From NCBI GenBank assembly GCA_002245135.1, contig NGBS01000874.1, positions 302,567 to 366,566 of the forward strand: a stretch of DNA of 64,000 nt. Direction: 5' to 3'. Both the position numbers and the translations under genes were made by a program. Shown one piece after another: positions 36,369-46,608 of the stretch. Each line of letters starts with the position of its first letter. Positions within the stretch are counted from its first letter, which is position 1. Under the pieces are notes generated by a model that made no database searches, was not told the DNA's origin, and saw nothing but the letters and a program-made list of their open reading frames with translations. This DNA is from Proteromonas lacertae. Taxonomy: Eukaryota > Sar > Bigyra > Opalinata > Proteromonadidae.

Positions 36369-37409
36369 ATGCTGATAGAAGAAAATAATCGTAAAAAGTA
36401 TACTCAGTGTAAATATAGCGAAGAAGACCTAAGAATAGAATTAGATAAATATAAAAGTGGATTAATCACTATGGAAGAGTTAACATCAATAACAGGAGTT
36501 TGTAAAAAACAATTAAACAATTACATTAAAAATGGGGTTAATTTACAGAAAGGACATGGAAGTCAAAAACCCTATTCTGATGAAACAGTATATAAAATAA
36601 TGAGAATGCTTAGTGAAGGTTATTCCCAGGCTGGAATACGTAAAGAATTGAATATAAATAAGTCAACTTTATCAAATCAATGTAAAGTTCTAACTTTTGT
36701 CTCTCATGGTTGTTATATTCAATCTACTTGGTTAGGATATAATGTAGTGTTTGAAATATGTAATACAATAAAACATGGAATATTATATATGCAATTAATT
36801 ATTAATGGGAATAAAATAGAGAGAGATGTTTTATCCAATATTAAAAGAAATGAAGAATATAATAAATTTAATAATGAAGAATGTGACAATATTAGGGATA
36901 TAATTATGAACAAAGCAAGTAAAGATTACTTTTATTATATTCCAATAAAACCAACTATGGAATTAAGTGAAGAAGAAAGATTAGAAAAGTATAAAGAATT
37001 CTATAAAAGAATAATAAATGAAATAGATGATGAAGATATTTATCCATTGCTCAAAAGAATAATTGATAATCAATTAGTAGCTGGTAATGTAAGTGTCAAG
37101 GTAGGTGGTAAATCATTTAATGGTAATAATGTCAATCCATTTATCATTCTTATAATGATAGTTTTAGGTTGTATAGATGATAAATCAAAAGTAATGGAAT
37201 CTCAAAATACTTTTGATTTATCATCAGGTGTAACAGTTGCAACATATAAAATTAAAAAAGGAAAATATATAACATCCCCAAAGAAGAAAAATATAAATAT
37301 TCAAAGCAAAGAATTAATACCATCCCACACCTTTGTCTCATGTGTATTTATAGAGTATTTACTTATTTTATTTTTATTGTATATAATTATTTATAATAAA
37401 TATTTCTAA
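36369..37409 (+). CDS. Helix-turn-helix protein of unknown function
   Basis: 346 codons, starting MLIEENNRKKYTQCKYSEED. Two helix-turn-helix-like segments near the N terminus: MEELTSITGVCKKQLNNYIK, and YKIMRMLSEGYSQAGIRKEL followed by NINKSTLSNQ, as in psq, CENP-B or resolvase DNA-binding domains. The rest is Lys/Glu/Ile-rich with no catalytic DDE triad that I can see. The last 40 residues (FVSCVFIEYLLILFLLY) look like translated intron or 3' sequence: a GTATTTATAG-type donor at about 37345 may remove them. Possible domesticated transposon-derived DNA-binding protein, but no transposase domain supports this. Confidence 0.5.
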   Translation: MLIEENNRKKYTQCKYSEEDLRIELDKYKSGLITMEELTSITGVCKKQLNNYIKNGVNLQKGHGSQKPYSDETVYKIMRMLSEGYSQAGIRKELNINKSTLSNQCKVLTFVSHGCYIQSTWLGYNVVFEICNTIKHGILYMQLIINGNKIERDVLSNIKRNEEYNKFNNEECDNIRDIIMNKASKDYFYYIPIKPTMELSEEERLEKYKEFYKRIINEIDDEDIYPLLKRIIDNQLVAGNVSVKVGGKSFNGNNVNPFIILIMIVLGCIDDKSKVMESQNTFDLSSGVTVATYKIKKGKYITSPKKKNINIQSKELIPSHTFVSCVFIEYLLILFLLYIIIYNKYF

Positions 37410-37479
37410 GTAATAATTAATTCTCTTTTTGTTTCTATATTATTTTAATAAACACCATCATAATAATTAAATAGATATA

Positions 37480-38826
37480 TTAAATAGATAAATCATCCCA
37501 CATTCTACTGTTCTGTAACAACTCTTTATATTTATCTTTTATCTTCTCATCAGCATTATTATTACAACTACATATAAACAAAGTAATTGATGGATTCTTC
37601 AATATTCCTTTACATATTCCAATAAATCCATCATTCTCTAATCCAATATCTATTTAACAAATAATAATAATAACAATATATTAATATAAATACTATTTAA
37701 CCATAATTCTCTCAATTTCTTCAAATTAGGTAAATAATTACCAATTATCACCACACTTAGTCGATTTATTTCCTCTTTCTTTGTAAATAATACATCTCCA
37801 GATTTACTTTGTTCTATTTACATATAATAATATAATATAATATAATATACTTCCAATTATAAATGTATCTAAGACAGGCAAATTCATTAATAATTTACAC
37901 AGTCTTTTCGTTGTATTTGGATTGATTAAATCTTTCACTTTTAATTGTATTTTCACACAACTATTGAGTGTGTTTTTATATATCATTGAATCTATTGCAT
38001 TTATTCCCAAATATTCCTCATAATCAAATAATATCTTTGCTTCTTCACTCTTCAATATTTCATCTAAACTTTTTCTTTCATTTTTCTTCTTTTCCAACAT
38101 CATTCCAATTATTTTCATATATTCTTCACTAAATAAATCTGGTGGATTGAAGTCTAATATTTCGTCACTTATATAATAACCGTATAAATCCTGAATACTG
38201 GCAAATGGTATAACTAATGTACTGACTGTATAGAATACACAACCTAATGCAAATATATCACTTAAATAATCATATCTGTAAATATGATCATTACTATTTC
38301 CTGTATCATTTTCATTGATATTGTATGATTCTGGTGAAGAATATCCTATACAACCATTCTTTCCACTACAATTTACATCTAACAACAATGAACGATCATC
38401 TATGAAGAAGGAGGATAGTTTGATATGGCCATGTATGTGACCATTGTGATGAATTCTGTTTAATGCTGTTATTGCTTGATATAACCAAAAACGAAGAGTA
38501 TCTTCAGGAAAGTAGCTCCAATCAACTCGATGCTGTTCTACTAAATCTTCTAATGAATTTTGATATAAGGGTGTCTCTATTATTAGCATATACTTAGATC
38601 TTCCAATTTCATTTATTCGGATCAAATTTTTGTCTATTGGAAATTCTCGAGCTATTTGACATATTGTATCAGCCATTTTACCATTATGGTATTTAAATAA
38701 AGGAATTAACCTTAAAAAACATTTTTTACCTTGTTTTTCAGCTACATATGCTGCACCAGGCGATTCTCTCTTTTTCTCTTCTATTAAATCATAGTCATAT
38801 AATCTCTTATTTACGATTTGGATCAT
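37480..38826 (-). CDS. Kinase-like/LRR protein 3 (HGH catalytic loop)
   Basis: Start MIQIVNKRLYDYDLIEEKKR. Kinase-fold landmarks are kept (AAYVAEKQGKKCFLRLIPL, LRFWLYQAITALNRIH, GYSSPESYN, YLSDIFALGCVFYTV) but the catalytic loop reads HIHGHIKLSSFFI instead of HRDLKPEN and DFG is replaced by LDVNCSG. The region is therefore predicted to be a pseudokinase. Two introns (about 37818-37853 and 37650-37695) link it to a short LRR-like end (LPNLKKLRELWLNNIGLEND) and a final WDDLSI before TAA 37480-37482. Divergent from EGF gene C, with 86 bp between start codons. Third member of the family with 16909 and 20074. Confidence 0.7.
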
Positions 38827-38912
38827 TTTTATAAATCCAAAACGAATATGATTTTAAAACAATTTCAGAAAATTATAGCGTTTCAACTTATTTTGAAAAA
38901 ATCTATAAATCA

Positions 38913-40079
38913 ATGAATAAGTTATATATATTTGCTTTGCTATTTACAATAACTTTAGCATGTAATAACTATTGTAATGGACACGGTAAATGTGGAGCAA
39001 AAGATAAATGTGAATGTTTTATGGGTTGGGGAGGTGCTGACTGTAGTTTAAGAAGTTGTCCATATGATGATGCATTTTCTGATATTCCATTAGGTGATAT
39101 AAACCATGATGGAGTTGTAGGTGATAATGATGCTAAAGACGAATGGAGACCAAATGGAGGTATAAGTGAAAATTTAAAGGGATATGTCACAGCTACCAGA
39201 GCACATAGATATGCTGAATGTTCAAATGCTGGTATTTGTAACAGAGATAAGGGTGAATGTGAATGTTTTGAAGGATATGAAGGTAGTGCATGTCAACGTC
39301 GTAGTTGTCCATCCAGTGCTGAAGGTAAAGTATGTAGTGGTCATGGTAGTTGTTTAACAAGTACAACAATAATTCATGATTCTGTTACTACTGGAACTGC
39401 ATATTATGGTTGGGAAAGTGAGAAATATTTGAGTTGTTTATGTGATTCTGGATGGGAAGGTATTGATTGTAGTATGAGAACTTGTCCTAAAGGAAGTGAT
39501 CCAGTTACAGCCACTAAATCTTATCCATTTTCATACACTTTTTCATCAGATAAAATATATGATAATACAAATGTTTATTATTTAAAAATAGTTTATGATG
39601 GAATTCAATATTCCACACCATCATTCTCTAAAGCTGATATGAAAACAACATGTGGTGGAACTAATGATGTTGATTATAAAGGAGCAATTGAAGATTCTTC
39701 TAAAAGATCATCTTATGCTGAGGAAATAAGAAGAGCTGTTTCTACTATTCCTGCATTTTCAAAGAGTAATGTTGAATTTGTATGTCCAGCAACTACAACT
39801 TCAACAACAGCAGATATTAAAATAACTCTTGGTAATAGTGATTATGAAGCATTTAGTAAAGCATCTATATCAGTATGTGTTGAAGGTGGAGTATGTGCTA
39901 CTGCATTACAATCTTCTAATCTAACTAGAAATCCAAATAGTGATATTAATAATGATCCAAAAGATAAACAATATTTATGTAGTAGAAGAGGTACATGTAA
40001 TTCAGACACAGGTGAATGTGTTTGTTTCACAGGATATAGTGGTGAAGCTTGTCAAAATCAAAGATCAATTGCTTTGTAA
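38913..40079 (+). CDS. EGF-like secreted protein C (intact single exon)
   Basis: 388 residues without intron or break. Signal peptide MNKLYIFALLFTITLA is followed at once by CNNYCNGHGKCGAKDKCEC and then modules YAECSNAGICNRDKGECEC, RSCPSSAEGKVCSGHGSC, YLSCLCDSGWEGIDCS, a roughly 150-residue non-EGF domain (YLKIVYDGIQYSTPSFSKAD to ASISVCVEGGVC) and a last module YLCSRRGTCNSDTGECVC. No membrane anchor, so it is probably released or held in a cell coat. It gives the reference layout for the frame-broken paralogues A and B, in which the non-EGF domain is also present before the last EGF module. Confidence 0.88.
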   Translation: MNKLYIFALLFTITLACNNYCNGHGKCGAKDKCECFMGWGGADCSLRSCPYDDAFSDIPLGDINHDGVVGDNDAKDEWRPNGGISENLKGYVTATRAHRYAECSNAGICNRDKGECECFEGYEGSACQRRSCPSSAEGKVCSGHGSCLTSTTIIHDSVTTGTAYYGWESEKYLSCLCDSGWEGIDCSMRTCPKGSDPVTATKSYPFSYTFSSDKIYDNTNVYYLKIVYDGIQYSTPSFSKADMKTTCGGTNDVDYKGAIEDSSKRSSYAEEIRRAVSTIPAFSKSNVEFVCPATTTSTTADIKITLGNSDYEAFSKASISVCVEGGVCATALQSSNLTRNPNSDINNDPKDKQYLCSRRGTCNSDTGECVCFTGYSGEACQNQRSIAL

Positions 40080-40198
40080 AGTTAATATCTTTAGATTAAC
40101 TCACATTTCTTGTTTTATGTACATGTTTTTATTTTATTTCAATACAAATAATAACAATATATTATTATAAACACAAAATAATCTATTAATTTACTTAA

Positions 40199-40625
40199 CT
40201 ATATCTCAGCTCTACAAATAGGGCATGTTGTTCCATTCTCTATCCATTCATCCATACATTTGGGATGAAAAGCATGTCTACAAGGCAATACACAGATAGG
40301 AACTTGAGGATTAAAGTTTTCTAAGCATATTACACACTCACCATCATTTATTATCTAATGTGAATTACATATATGAATTAAAATACATTCAAACCTTTCT
40401 TATATTGTAGAATTTCTATATGTTCTCTTCTTTCTTCTGGTAAAACTGACTATTCATATATATAGTCTCTATATAACATACAATAACATCTTCAGCTTCA
40501 TTCATCCACTCATTCTCTCCATCATAAAAACTCATATCATAATTTGCATGTCCTGGTAGTGGTTGTTCTAAATGCTGTTGTGCTCTTCTTATAGACTGTT
40601 CTATTTCCTCTGGACTTCTATCCAT
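40199..40625 (-). CDS. RING-H2 E3 ubiquitin ligase candidate
   Basis: Start chosen at MDRSPEEIEQSIRRAQQHLE. Two introns (each about 32 bp, around 40460-40491 and 40359-40390) give one frame of about 120 residues. The C terminus is a C3H2C3 RING: CVICLENFNPQVPICVLPC, RHAFHPKCMDEWI, TCPICRAEI, ending in TAG 40199-40201. The upstream helix LPEERREHIEILQYKK is amphipathic. RING-H2 proteins of this size usually act as E3 ligases with soluble substrates; no membrane span is present. The gene sits between EGF genes C and D. Confidence 0.82.
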
Positions 40626-40744
40626 ATTCTTAGGTTTTTGAAATACACTCAAATCGCGTCTTTTTTTGTATTTTTGTATTTTGTTTTTATCTTCATCAAT
40701 ATCCAATAAAAACACAAATATTGAAATACTTTAATAAATATAGA

Positions 40745-42923
40745 TTATAAGGAATTAGGTAAACATACATACTCTTGATATACATCCCAACTACCAAATT
40801 CTTTAATATAATTCTCTCTAACTTGATCTTTCTCATATGATTTTAATGTTTCATATCTCAAACACCTGCCATTCACATCTCTACAATCATTTGGACAATT
40901 AGGTCTATGACATGCAAATCCTTCGTATCCTTTCTCACATTCACACTTACCAGTCTTTCTATTACATACACCATGACTAGAACACTCAGTAGGATATTTA
41001 TTACTACTACCATCAGTAGAAATAACAACAGAAGATGGACAAACTCTAGATGAACAATCAATACCAGTATAACCTTGATTACATATACATTTACCTCTAT
41101 TACCACATGTGCCATGATTATTACAGAAATTAGGACATAATTCTTTATGCTTATATATTAATGTCTTCTTTTTAATCTCAAATTTCATATTTCCATTATT
41201 GAAAATTTGTCCGTTACTATCAATACTCCAAATATTCATATCCCAGGCATCTTCTACTACTGAATGAGATACAGTTGGTTCAGAAAAAATAAATTCATCT
41301 CCACTGTTATGCCATATAGGGAATATCAACCTAGATAGTCTTAATTTCTTATCTCCAGTAACTGGATCTTTATAATAAGACCAATATCCATCAATACTGG
41401 AAGTAGATAATTTAATAATATTTTCACTTTCATAATCCTTAGTTGTTAGTGAAGTTATATTCTCATAAATATCTATATTGATATTTCCATATATATAAGT
41501 GTTATTCTCTATCTCTATCTTATTTAAATCAGTATATAACATTCTCATTGTATTGTTATTATTATTATTATTTATATCATCTGTTGTTATAAATTTCCAT
41601 TCATTTTCATTATTATATAATTCCAATAAACACTCACTTAATATTGTTTCATCATTATCACCAACTATACTTCCAATAAATACACTTTTACTAGTGAATT
41701 CTACATCTGTATATCCTCTTATTTGAATATAACAATTTGTATAACTTGAATTACCATTTTCTATCAATGTAAATCCACTAAAATCAACAGTTGGTAAATT
41801 ATTATGTAAAATAGTATCTAATGTAATTATTGCATAACAACCAATCATTTCAGTGTTTTTATTATCCAATAGAAATCCAGATATCTTATCTTTAGCATGA
41901 AGTGAAGATTTAGTAATTAATTCATCAAAATATATCTTAGGGAATATAATGAATGAATTTACTATTCTATTATCTTCACTATGGCCAATAAATCCAGTAA
42001 TATCTATATCAACACCACTATTCATATACAATTTACTCAATCTACTATAACTCTTCAATATCTCACAACTACTACATACAGTAAACATCATAGCGAATAA
42101 TATATTATTAGATTGACTTTCAGCATTGATAATTACATTATTCAAAGAAATATAAGAATTGATCATTTTCATATTCTCACTTTCACTGGCTATTAATCCA
42201 ATTTGACTGTATTTTCCATTGAAGACTATATTAGTATATTTATTATAATTTGGAATAGAAAATCTATCAATATTTACTTCACTAGATGGTGATGAATTTA
42301 TTGATCCAGCTAATAAACCTACCATAGATTGAGTTGTACTATTAATAGTAATATTATGAGCTATTATTGACACTTTTTCTATATTTATATTATCACTCAT
42401 TTCACCTGCTAAAAATCCAAATGTTTCTCCTTCTTTGATTGTATATTCAAAGTTATTGACAATTTCTATTTTTAGATCAATAATTTCAACATTTGAGATC
42501 TTTGAAAATATACCTACAAAACCTGAATCACTCTTATTGAATGAATCAAGAAGAATAATGTGTGAATTACCTTGTAATACAGTTCCATTCGCTTTTAATG
42601 GTACCCATCCTACCAATTCTATGTCATTCTCAAAAATACAAAGTGGTTCTTCGTTTGATACACAGTTTATCAAATCATCACTATCTCTTATTATATTTGT
42701 AGTTTCTTCCTCCGTTGTTAAATCTTCCACTGTTGAATCATCACCTTCATCTGTACCAGTAAATTCGTCGTCAGTTCCAGTATAATCGTCATCATCTATT
42801 TCTCTGATACTATTTCCTACCAGATGTTTACATTCAACATCTATAATATAATACACAAAATATCATACGTGATAGAGAAATACATCCTAACAAAAAGCAA
42901 AAAATAAGAAATCGGCTCGACAT
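40745..42923 (-). CDS. Secreted GLUG-like beta-helix plus EGF protein D
   Basis: A 28-bp intron (42841-42868) splits the signal peptide exon (MSSRFLIFCFLLGCISLS) from VECKHLVGN. After an acidic Thr/Asp linker the next 450 residues form irregular repeats of the type GFLAGEMSDNINIEKVSI, GLLAGSINSS, GLIASESENMKMINSYI and GFIGHSEDNRIVNSFI, which look like GLUG-type right-handed beta-helix coils known from bacterial adhesins. The C terminus has EGF modules CPNFCNNHGTCGNRGKC, ECSSHGVCNRKTGKC and NCPNDCRDVNGRC, ending NSL before TAA 40745-40747. About 720 residues, apparently intact. Likely a cell-surface or matrix adhesin. Confidence 0.75.
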
Positions 42924-43238
42924 AGGTTTGATTTCAAATACGTTGTTTATTTTTTTTAGATTTAACCTAGATTGAACTAATATTTAAAAATAAAAATATT
43001 AAAAATCCATTTGTCACAGCATTATTGATTGACTGGTTGAATAATAGTAGCATTTACTCGAATTTTTACTTTTCATAATAATCTCTATTTGATAGGTCAT
43101 TGACATAAATATTCTCATTTTGCATTTTCTTATAGTTTATTTTTATTATATAATTCAAAAATCATTATTAAAAATAGAGTCGTTTATTATAAATCTTTTC
43201 TGTTTTTCATTTTGAAGTGGTAATTGGAAGATACAAAA
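42924..43238. promoter_or_regulatory. Divergent promoter region, EGF gene D and DENN gene
   Basis: About 315 bp between two divergent start codons. It holds the 14-bp ttcaaatacgttgt element shared with EGF gene A next to the EGF D start, and a gtcgttta string (reverse of the AAACGA core seen near other host starts) about 60 bp before the DENN start. No coding feature seen. Confidence 0.4.
42933..42946 (-). promoter_or_regulatory. 14-bp element upstream of EGF gene D
   Basis: Exact copy of the 14-mer found upstream of EGF gene A at 1892-1905, placed 9 bp before the start codon. Identity between two paralogues whose flanks otherwise differ suggests a functional site, possibly around the transcription start. 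Confidence 0.4.
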
Positions 43239-45146
43239 ATGTCTCATGTATTAATGCCATTGTTATGTTGTTTATAGCATGTTAAATCTGGTAGTTTTGG
43301 ATCATTCCGTCATTTAAGTGATAAGTTGAAAGGAGCAATGACACCTGAAGGTACTTTGAGAAAAAACAAATCTGAAAGGTCTCCATTATCTCACAAAGGT
43401 ATTACAGCTGAGACTATGTATTGATTTTAAGATTACTTATTAAATAGAAGGAATGAAACTTTTAAAATGTTTGATCAATTTATCATATGTGGGTTAAAAG
43501 CAGAACATATGGAACCAGAAGATGAAACAGGAAGATATGCTCCAGTTGTCTTATCTCATTATCCAGTAGAGTCAGAAGTACCAAATGGTATAGAAAAATT
43601 TTGTTTCCCCAATGATATTTATTTATCTCCATGTAAACCGGAGTATTTCTAACTGTTATTAATTCTTATATTATATAGAGATGTAATAGCATCACTTGAT
43701 CCTCCTGATGATATAGAGAAGATGTCCAAACATATATTCATGATAAGCAATCATGAAGGAGAATCTTATGGAATTTGTTTAATCGAGTATCATGCTGTGT
43801 ATGTAAAATCATTATCTAATTATTATCTTATACCAAGAGGCTATATATTCACCAGTTCCACTCCTTCGTTTTATACACATTATACTGTTTTATACAACAT
43901 TATTGTCTTACAAAGAAATAAATTAAAAGTTAAAAGATTATCGTATGAATATATTTATAACTATTTAAATACAATAGAATTCTTCCAGAAGGTCGTGAAA
44001 TCACCAATGATCATTTGAATAGAATCACAAACATGTTTGACATGTACACATATGGTTTAAAACCATTACTAGAGCCAATTATAGAGAAATATCAAAAAGT
44101 AACACTTCCCAATCCAGGAGAAGCAGTAACATTCCAATTATTAAAAGAATGGCCAGATTTCAAGTTTTCTCGTCCTAAAGGTACTAATGACAGTATGATA
44201 TCAGATCTGATCTTAGCTTACCGTGGATGGGAATTGTTCCAATATTTTAGTGTAGAAAATATCTTATTAACTATTGGTTGTATTTTAACTGAACATAAAA
44301 TCATTATTATTAATGATAATTTATATCAATTGACTAATGCTGTTTTACAGTTTGTTGCTTTATTATTTCCATTTAAATGGACTACTAATACTATTCCAAT
44401 ACTTCCATCTGAATTATTTGTGTTTTTAGATTCACCTGTTCCATATATAGCTGGTGTTACTGAATTTCCAGAAGTATAATGTTTTTTTTTTAATATATAT
44501 ATTATATATTTATTAGGATATTGATGATCCAGATATAGTAACAATTGATATGAATAAAGACCAAGTAAATATGTCTACACCTGATTATCATGTAGTAAAA
44601 TTACCATTTTGTGATACATTATTCCATTCAGTTACTCCATTATGTAATACAATTAGAACAACTGAGAATAAGAAAGAGAGAAAAGAAGCTTATTTTGCAC
44701 TAGTAAGAAATATTAGAAAGTATATGAAAGCTTTAGATGAAACAGCTCAATATCTAAATAGAAATAGAAATCTATTAAAGTATATTATTATTTATTTATT
44801 GATATAATGTAGTACTGTTGATGATAAATTAATTGAAACTCCTCTAGGAAAAGTTGGTGAAACTGAATCATTTTTCTTTAATAGATTATTAGATTCACAA
44901 TTATATACAATTCAAAAGAAAGGCACATTTTTAAATATGTTATCAAAGAGTAAATTATTTCAAAAGAAACCTAAAGCGTGGAGTGAAAAACCAGATGCTG
45001 ATGATGATATAAGCAACTTTACTCCTGATATGACAATGACATTTAATAGTCCTCAAGCTGATATTATGAAGAGTATATATACTATTTATTTATTTATAGT
45101 TATACAATCTGGTATGGTAACTTTACCAAAAGAATGGGAAGAGTAG
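43239..45146 (+). CDS. DENN-domain protein (Rab guanine-nucleotide exchange factor family)
   Basis: DENN proteins activate Rab GTPases in vesicle traffic. A 30-bp intron follows the first three codons (43248-43277). Then HVKSGSFGSFRHLSDKLKGA, a 30-bp intron after GITAET, and the u-DENN part MFDQFIICGLKAEH, KFCFPNDIYLSPCKPEYF, HIFMISNHEGESYGICL. The central DENN core is clear: FSVENILLTIGCILTEHKII, ALLFPFKWTTNTIPILPSEL, FLDSPVPYIAGV. A d-DENN-like tail (FFFNRLLDSQLYTIQKKG, TPDMTMTFNSPQADIMKSI) ends at TAG 45144-45146. Further introns of about 30-45 bp lie near 43650, 43800-43985, 44480-44517, 44785-44812 and 45080-45100. Subfamily not assigned. Confidence 0.85.
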
Positions 45147-45271
45147 AAAATGTAATTAAAAATGTAAATTTATATATATAAATAAATAAATACTCTTCTA
45201 TTTCATTATTATTTGTATGTATATGTGTTTTTAAAATTGCTAATCAAGTATTAATAAAATAAAACAGATAA

Positions 45272-46034
45272 TTATTGAAATGAGTATAATTTGTGTTGAA
45301 TTATATAATTTAATACTTTATCACTTATTCTAGTCTTTAAAAACTCTACATCATTTGATTTTCTTATTTCTTTACATTCATTAAAGATTAAATTAGAAAA
45401 GATTATAAAAGATATGTTGAATTTATATTAGCTGTATTTAAATCAATTATCTGATTATTGTATGGATCATTATCTATTTCGTAAGTTTCTCTTTTCATAA
45501 TAACAAAATGAACTGTCTTTAATAATCTTTCACTCTATATTATCATTATGTTAATATTTCTTTATACTTCTTTCCATAATCCTTTCAATATGTCTAGATA
45601 AGCATCAGATCCTAATAACCAACTAATTTCATATTCATCTTTGTAATGAGATAATATATAATCTATTATATCTATTGATCCTATTCTTTTTGGCTAATTC
45701 ATTTAAAATGATTAATAACAATACTTTCAATTCAGTCGGATTTTTCAAAAATTCTTCGTTATTCACATTAAACACGATTTCTTCTAAGTTAGATATTTTT
45801 ATGCTGTTATGTACGATATCTTCATATTCAATCTTACACATACTCAATCTATCCTCATAACTTGCTAAATTCTGTTTACTATCATAAATATGTCTATAAA
45901 CTGGAAGTATCCATATTTCATCAAAAGATTCTGCAATAAATATATTTTATACCTACAAAGTGTTCAACTGCTATTTTATGTGCGATGTGAGGTGGATTGA
46001 ATGAACTTCCAAATATTAATAGCTTTTTCATCAT
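45272..46034 (-). CDS. NadD/NMNAT-type nucleotidyltransferase
   Basis: Adenylyltransferase of the nicotinate/nicotinamide mononucleotide family, which makes NAD precursors. The start MMKKLLIFGSSFNPPHIAHK holds the nucleotide-binding GSFNPPHxxH motif. A 22-bp-type intron (about 45938-45959) joins EHFV to ESFDEIWILPVYRHIYDSK. Then SYEDRLSMCKIEYED, a frame break near 45683 (AKKNRI / GSIDIIDYIL), WLLGSDAYLDILKGLWKE, an intron, ERLLKTVHFVIMKRE, and the end VEFLKTRISDKVLNYII, matching the terminal I-S-x-x-x-R region of NadD. Closer to bacterial NadD than to animal NMNAT in these motifs. Last host gene before the integrated element. Confidence 0.75.
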
Positions 46035-46204
46035 CAAAAAAGCAAAAGAAAATAATTGAAACGACTATATTTTAGAAATAGATTTAAAAAAGCATTTGAT
46101 GATAGAAAGATGTTTTTCCAAACATTATAATATATAATAGAGGAAAAGAAAACCATGTCTAGTTTAAAAATAAACAATTTATAGTAAAATCAATGTTTTT
46201 AGTT

Positions 46205-46285
46205 ACATTTTGTAAACAATTTATATACATTTTGTAAACAATTTTACTAATTTGTAGTCAATTTAAGCTGATTTGTAGTCAATTT
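46205..46285. repeat. Two pairs of short direct repeats
   Basis: acattttgtaaacaattt occurs at 46205-46222 and 46227-46244, and atttgtagtcaattt at 46250-46264 and 46271-46285, periods of 22 and 21 bp. They lie just outside the NadD-type gene's promoter and may be iterated binding sites of the element or host. Confidence 0.6.
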
Positions 46286-46356
46286 TAATCGATTAAACTC
46301 TCCAATTTAATATATTAAAAAAGTTAATATATTAACTTGCTAAAGTGAATGTATCA

Positions 46357-46376
46357 CTCTCTCTCTCTCTCTCTCT
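46357..46376. repeat. CT dinucleotide microsatellite
   Basis: Ten CT units on the plus strand, unusual in this TA-dominated window, immediately left of a GC-rich islet in the element's left junction zone. Confidence 0.85.
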
Positions 46377-46465
46377 ATAGGTTTTTTCTCTACAGATAGC
46401 TACGCCCTGGGGGTAGGAACAGATAGGAACACACTATATTTATCTACTTTTCTACTGATAGAATA

Positions 46466-46489
46466 TATTGGAATATTGGAATATTGGAA
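46466..46489. repeat. Three tandem tattggaa units
   Basis: The 8-mer tattggaa is repeated three times without mismatch about 120 bp downstream of the last element gene in the left block. Confidence 0.8.
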
Positions 46490-46608
46490 TTATAATTATT
46501 TTTATAATACATGGTGGGATTTCACTAAAATTAATAAAAAGGTGTTTATAATATAATAAAATTATAATAAAATTATAATAAAATATACTGATGTTGTATT
46601 ATAAAATA

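Larger units (their letters stand above)
46035..46608. other. Left junction zone between host DNA and the virus-like element
   Basis: 574 bp without genes. It contains several short direct repeats (46205-46244, 46250-46285), a palindrome-rich ttaatatatta pair (about 46309-46336), a CT microsatellite (46357-46376), a GC-rich islet (46401-46420) and a triple 8-bp repeat (46466-46489). The element's left end should lie here, but I could not match any part to the region after the integrase as a terminal inverted repeat. Confidence 0.5.
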
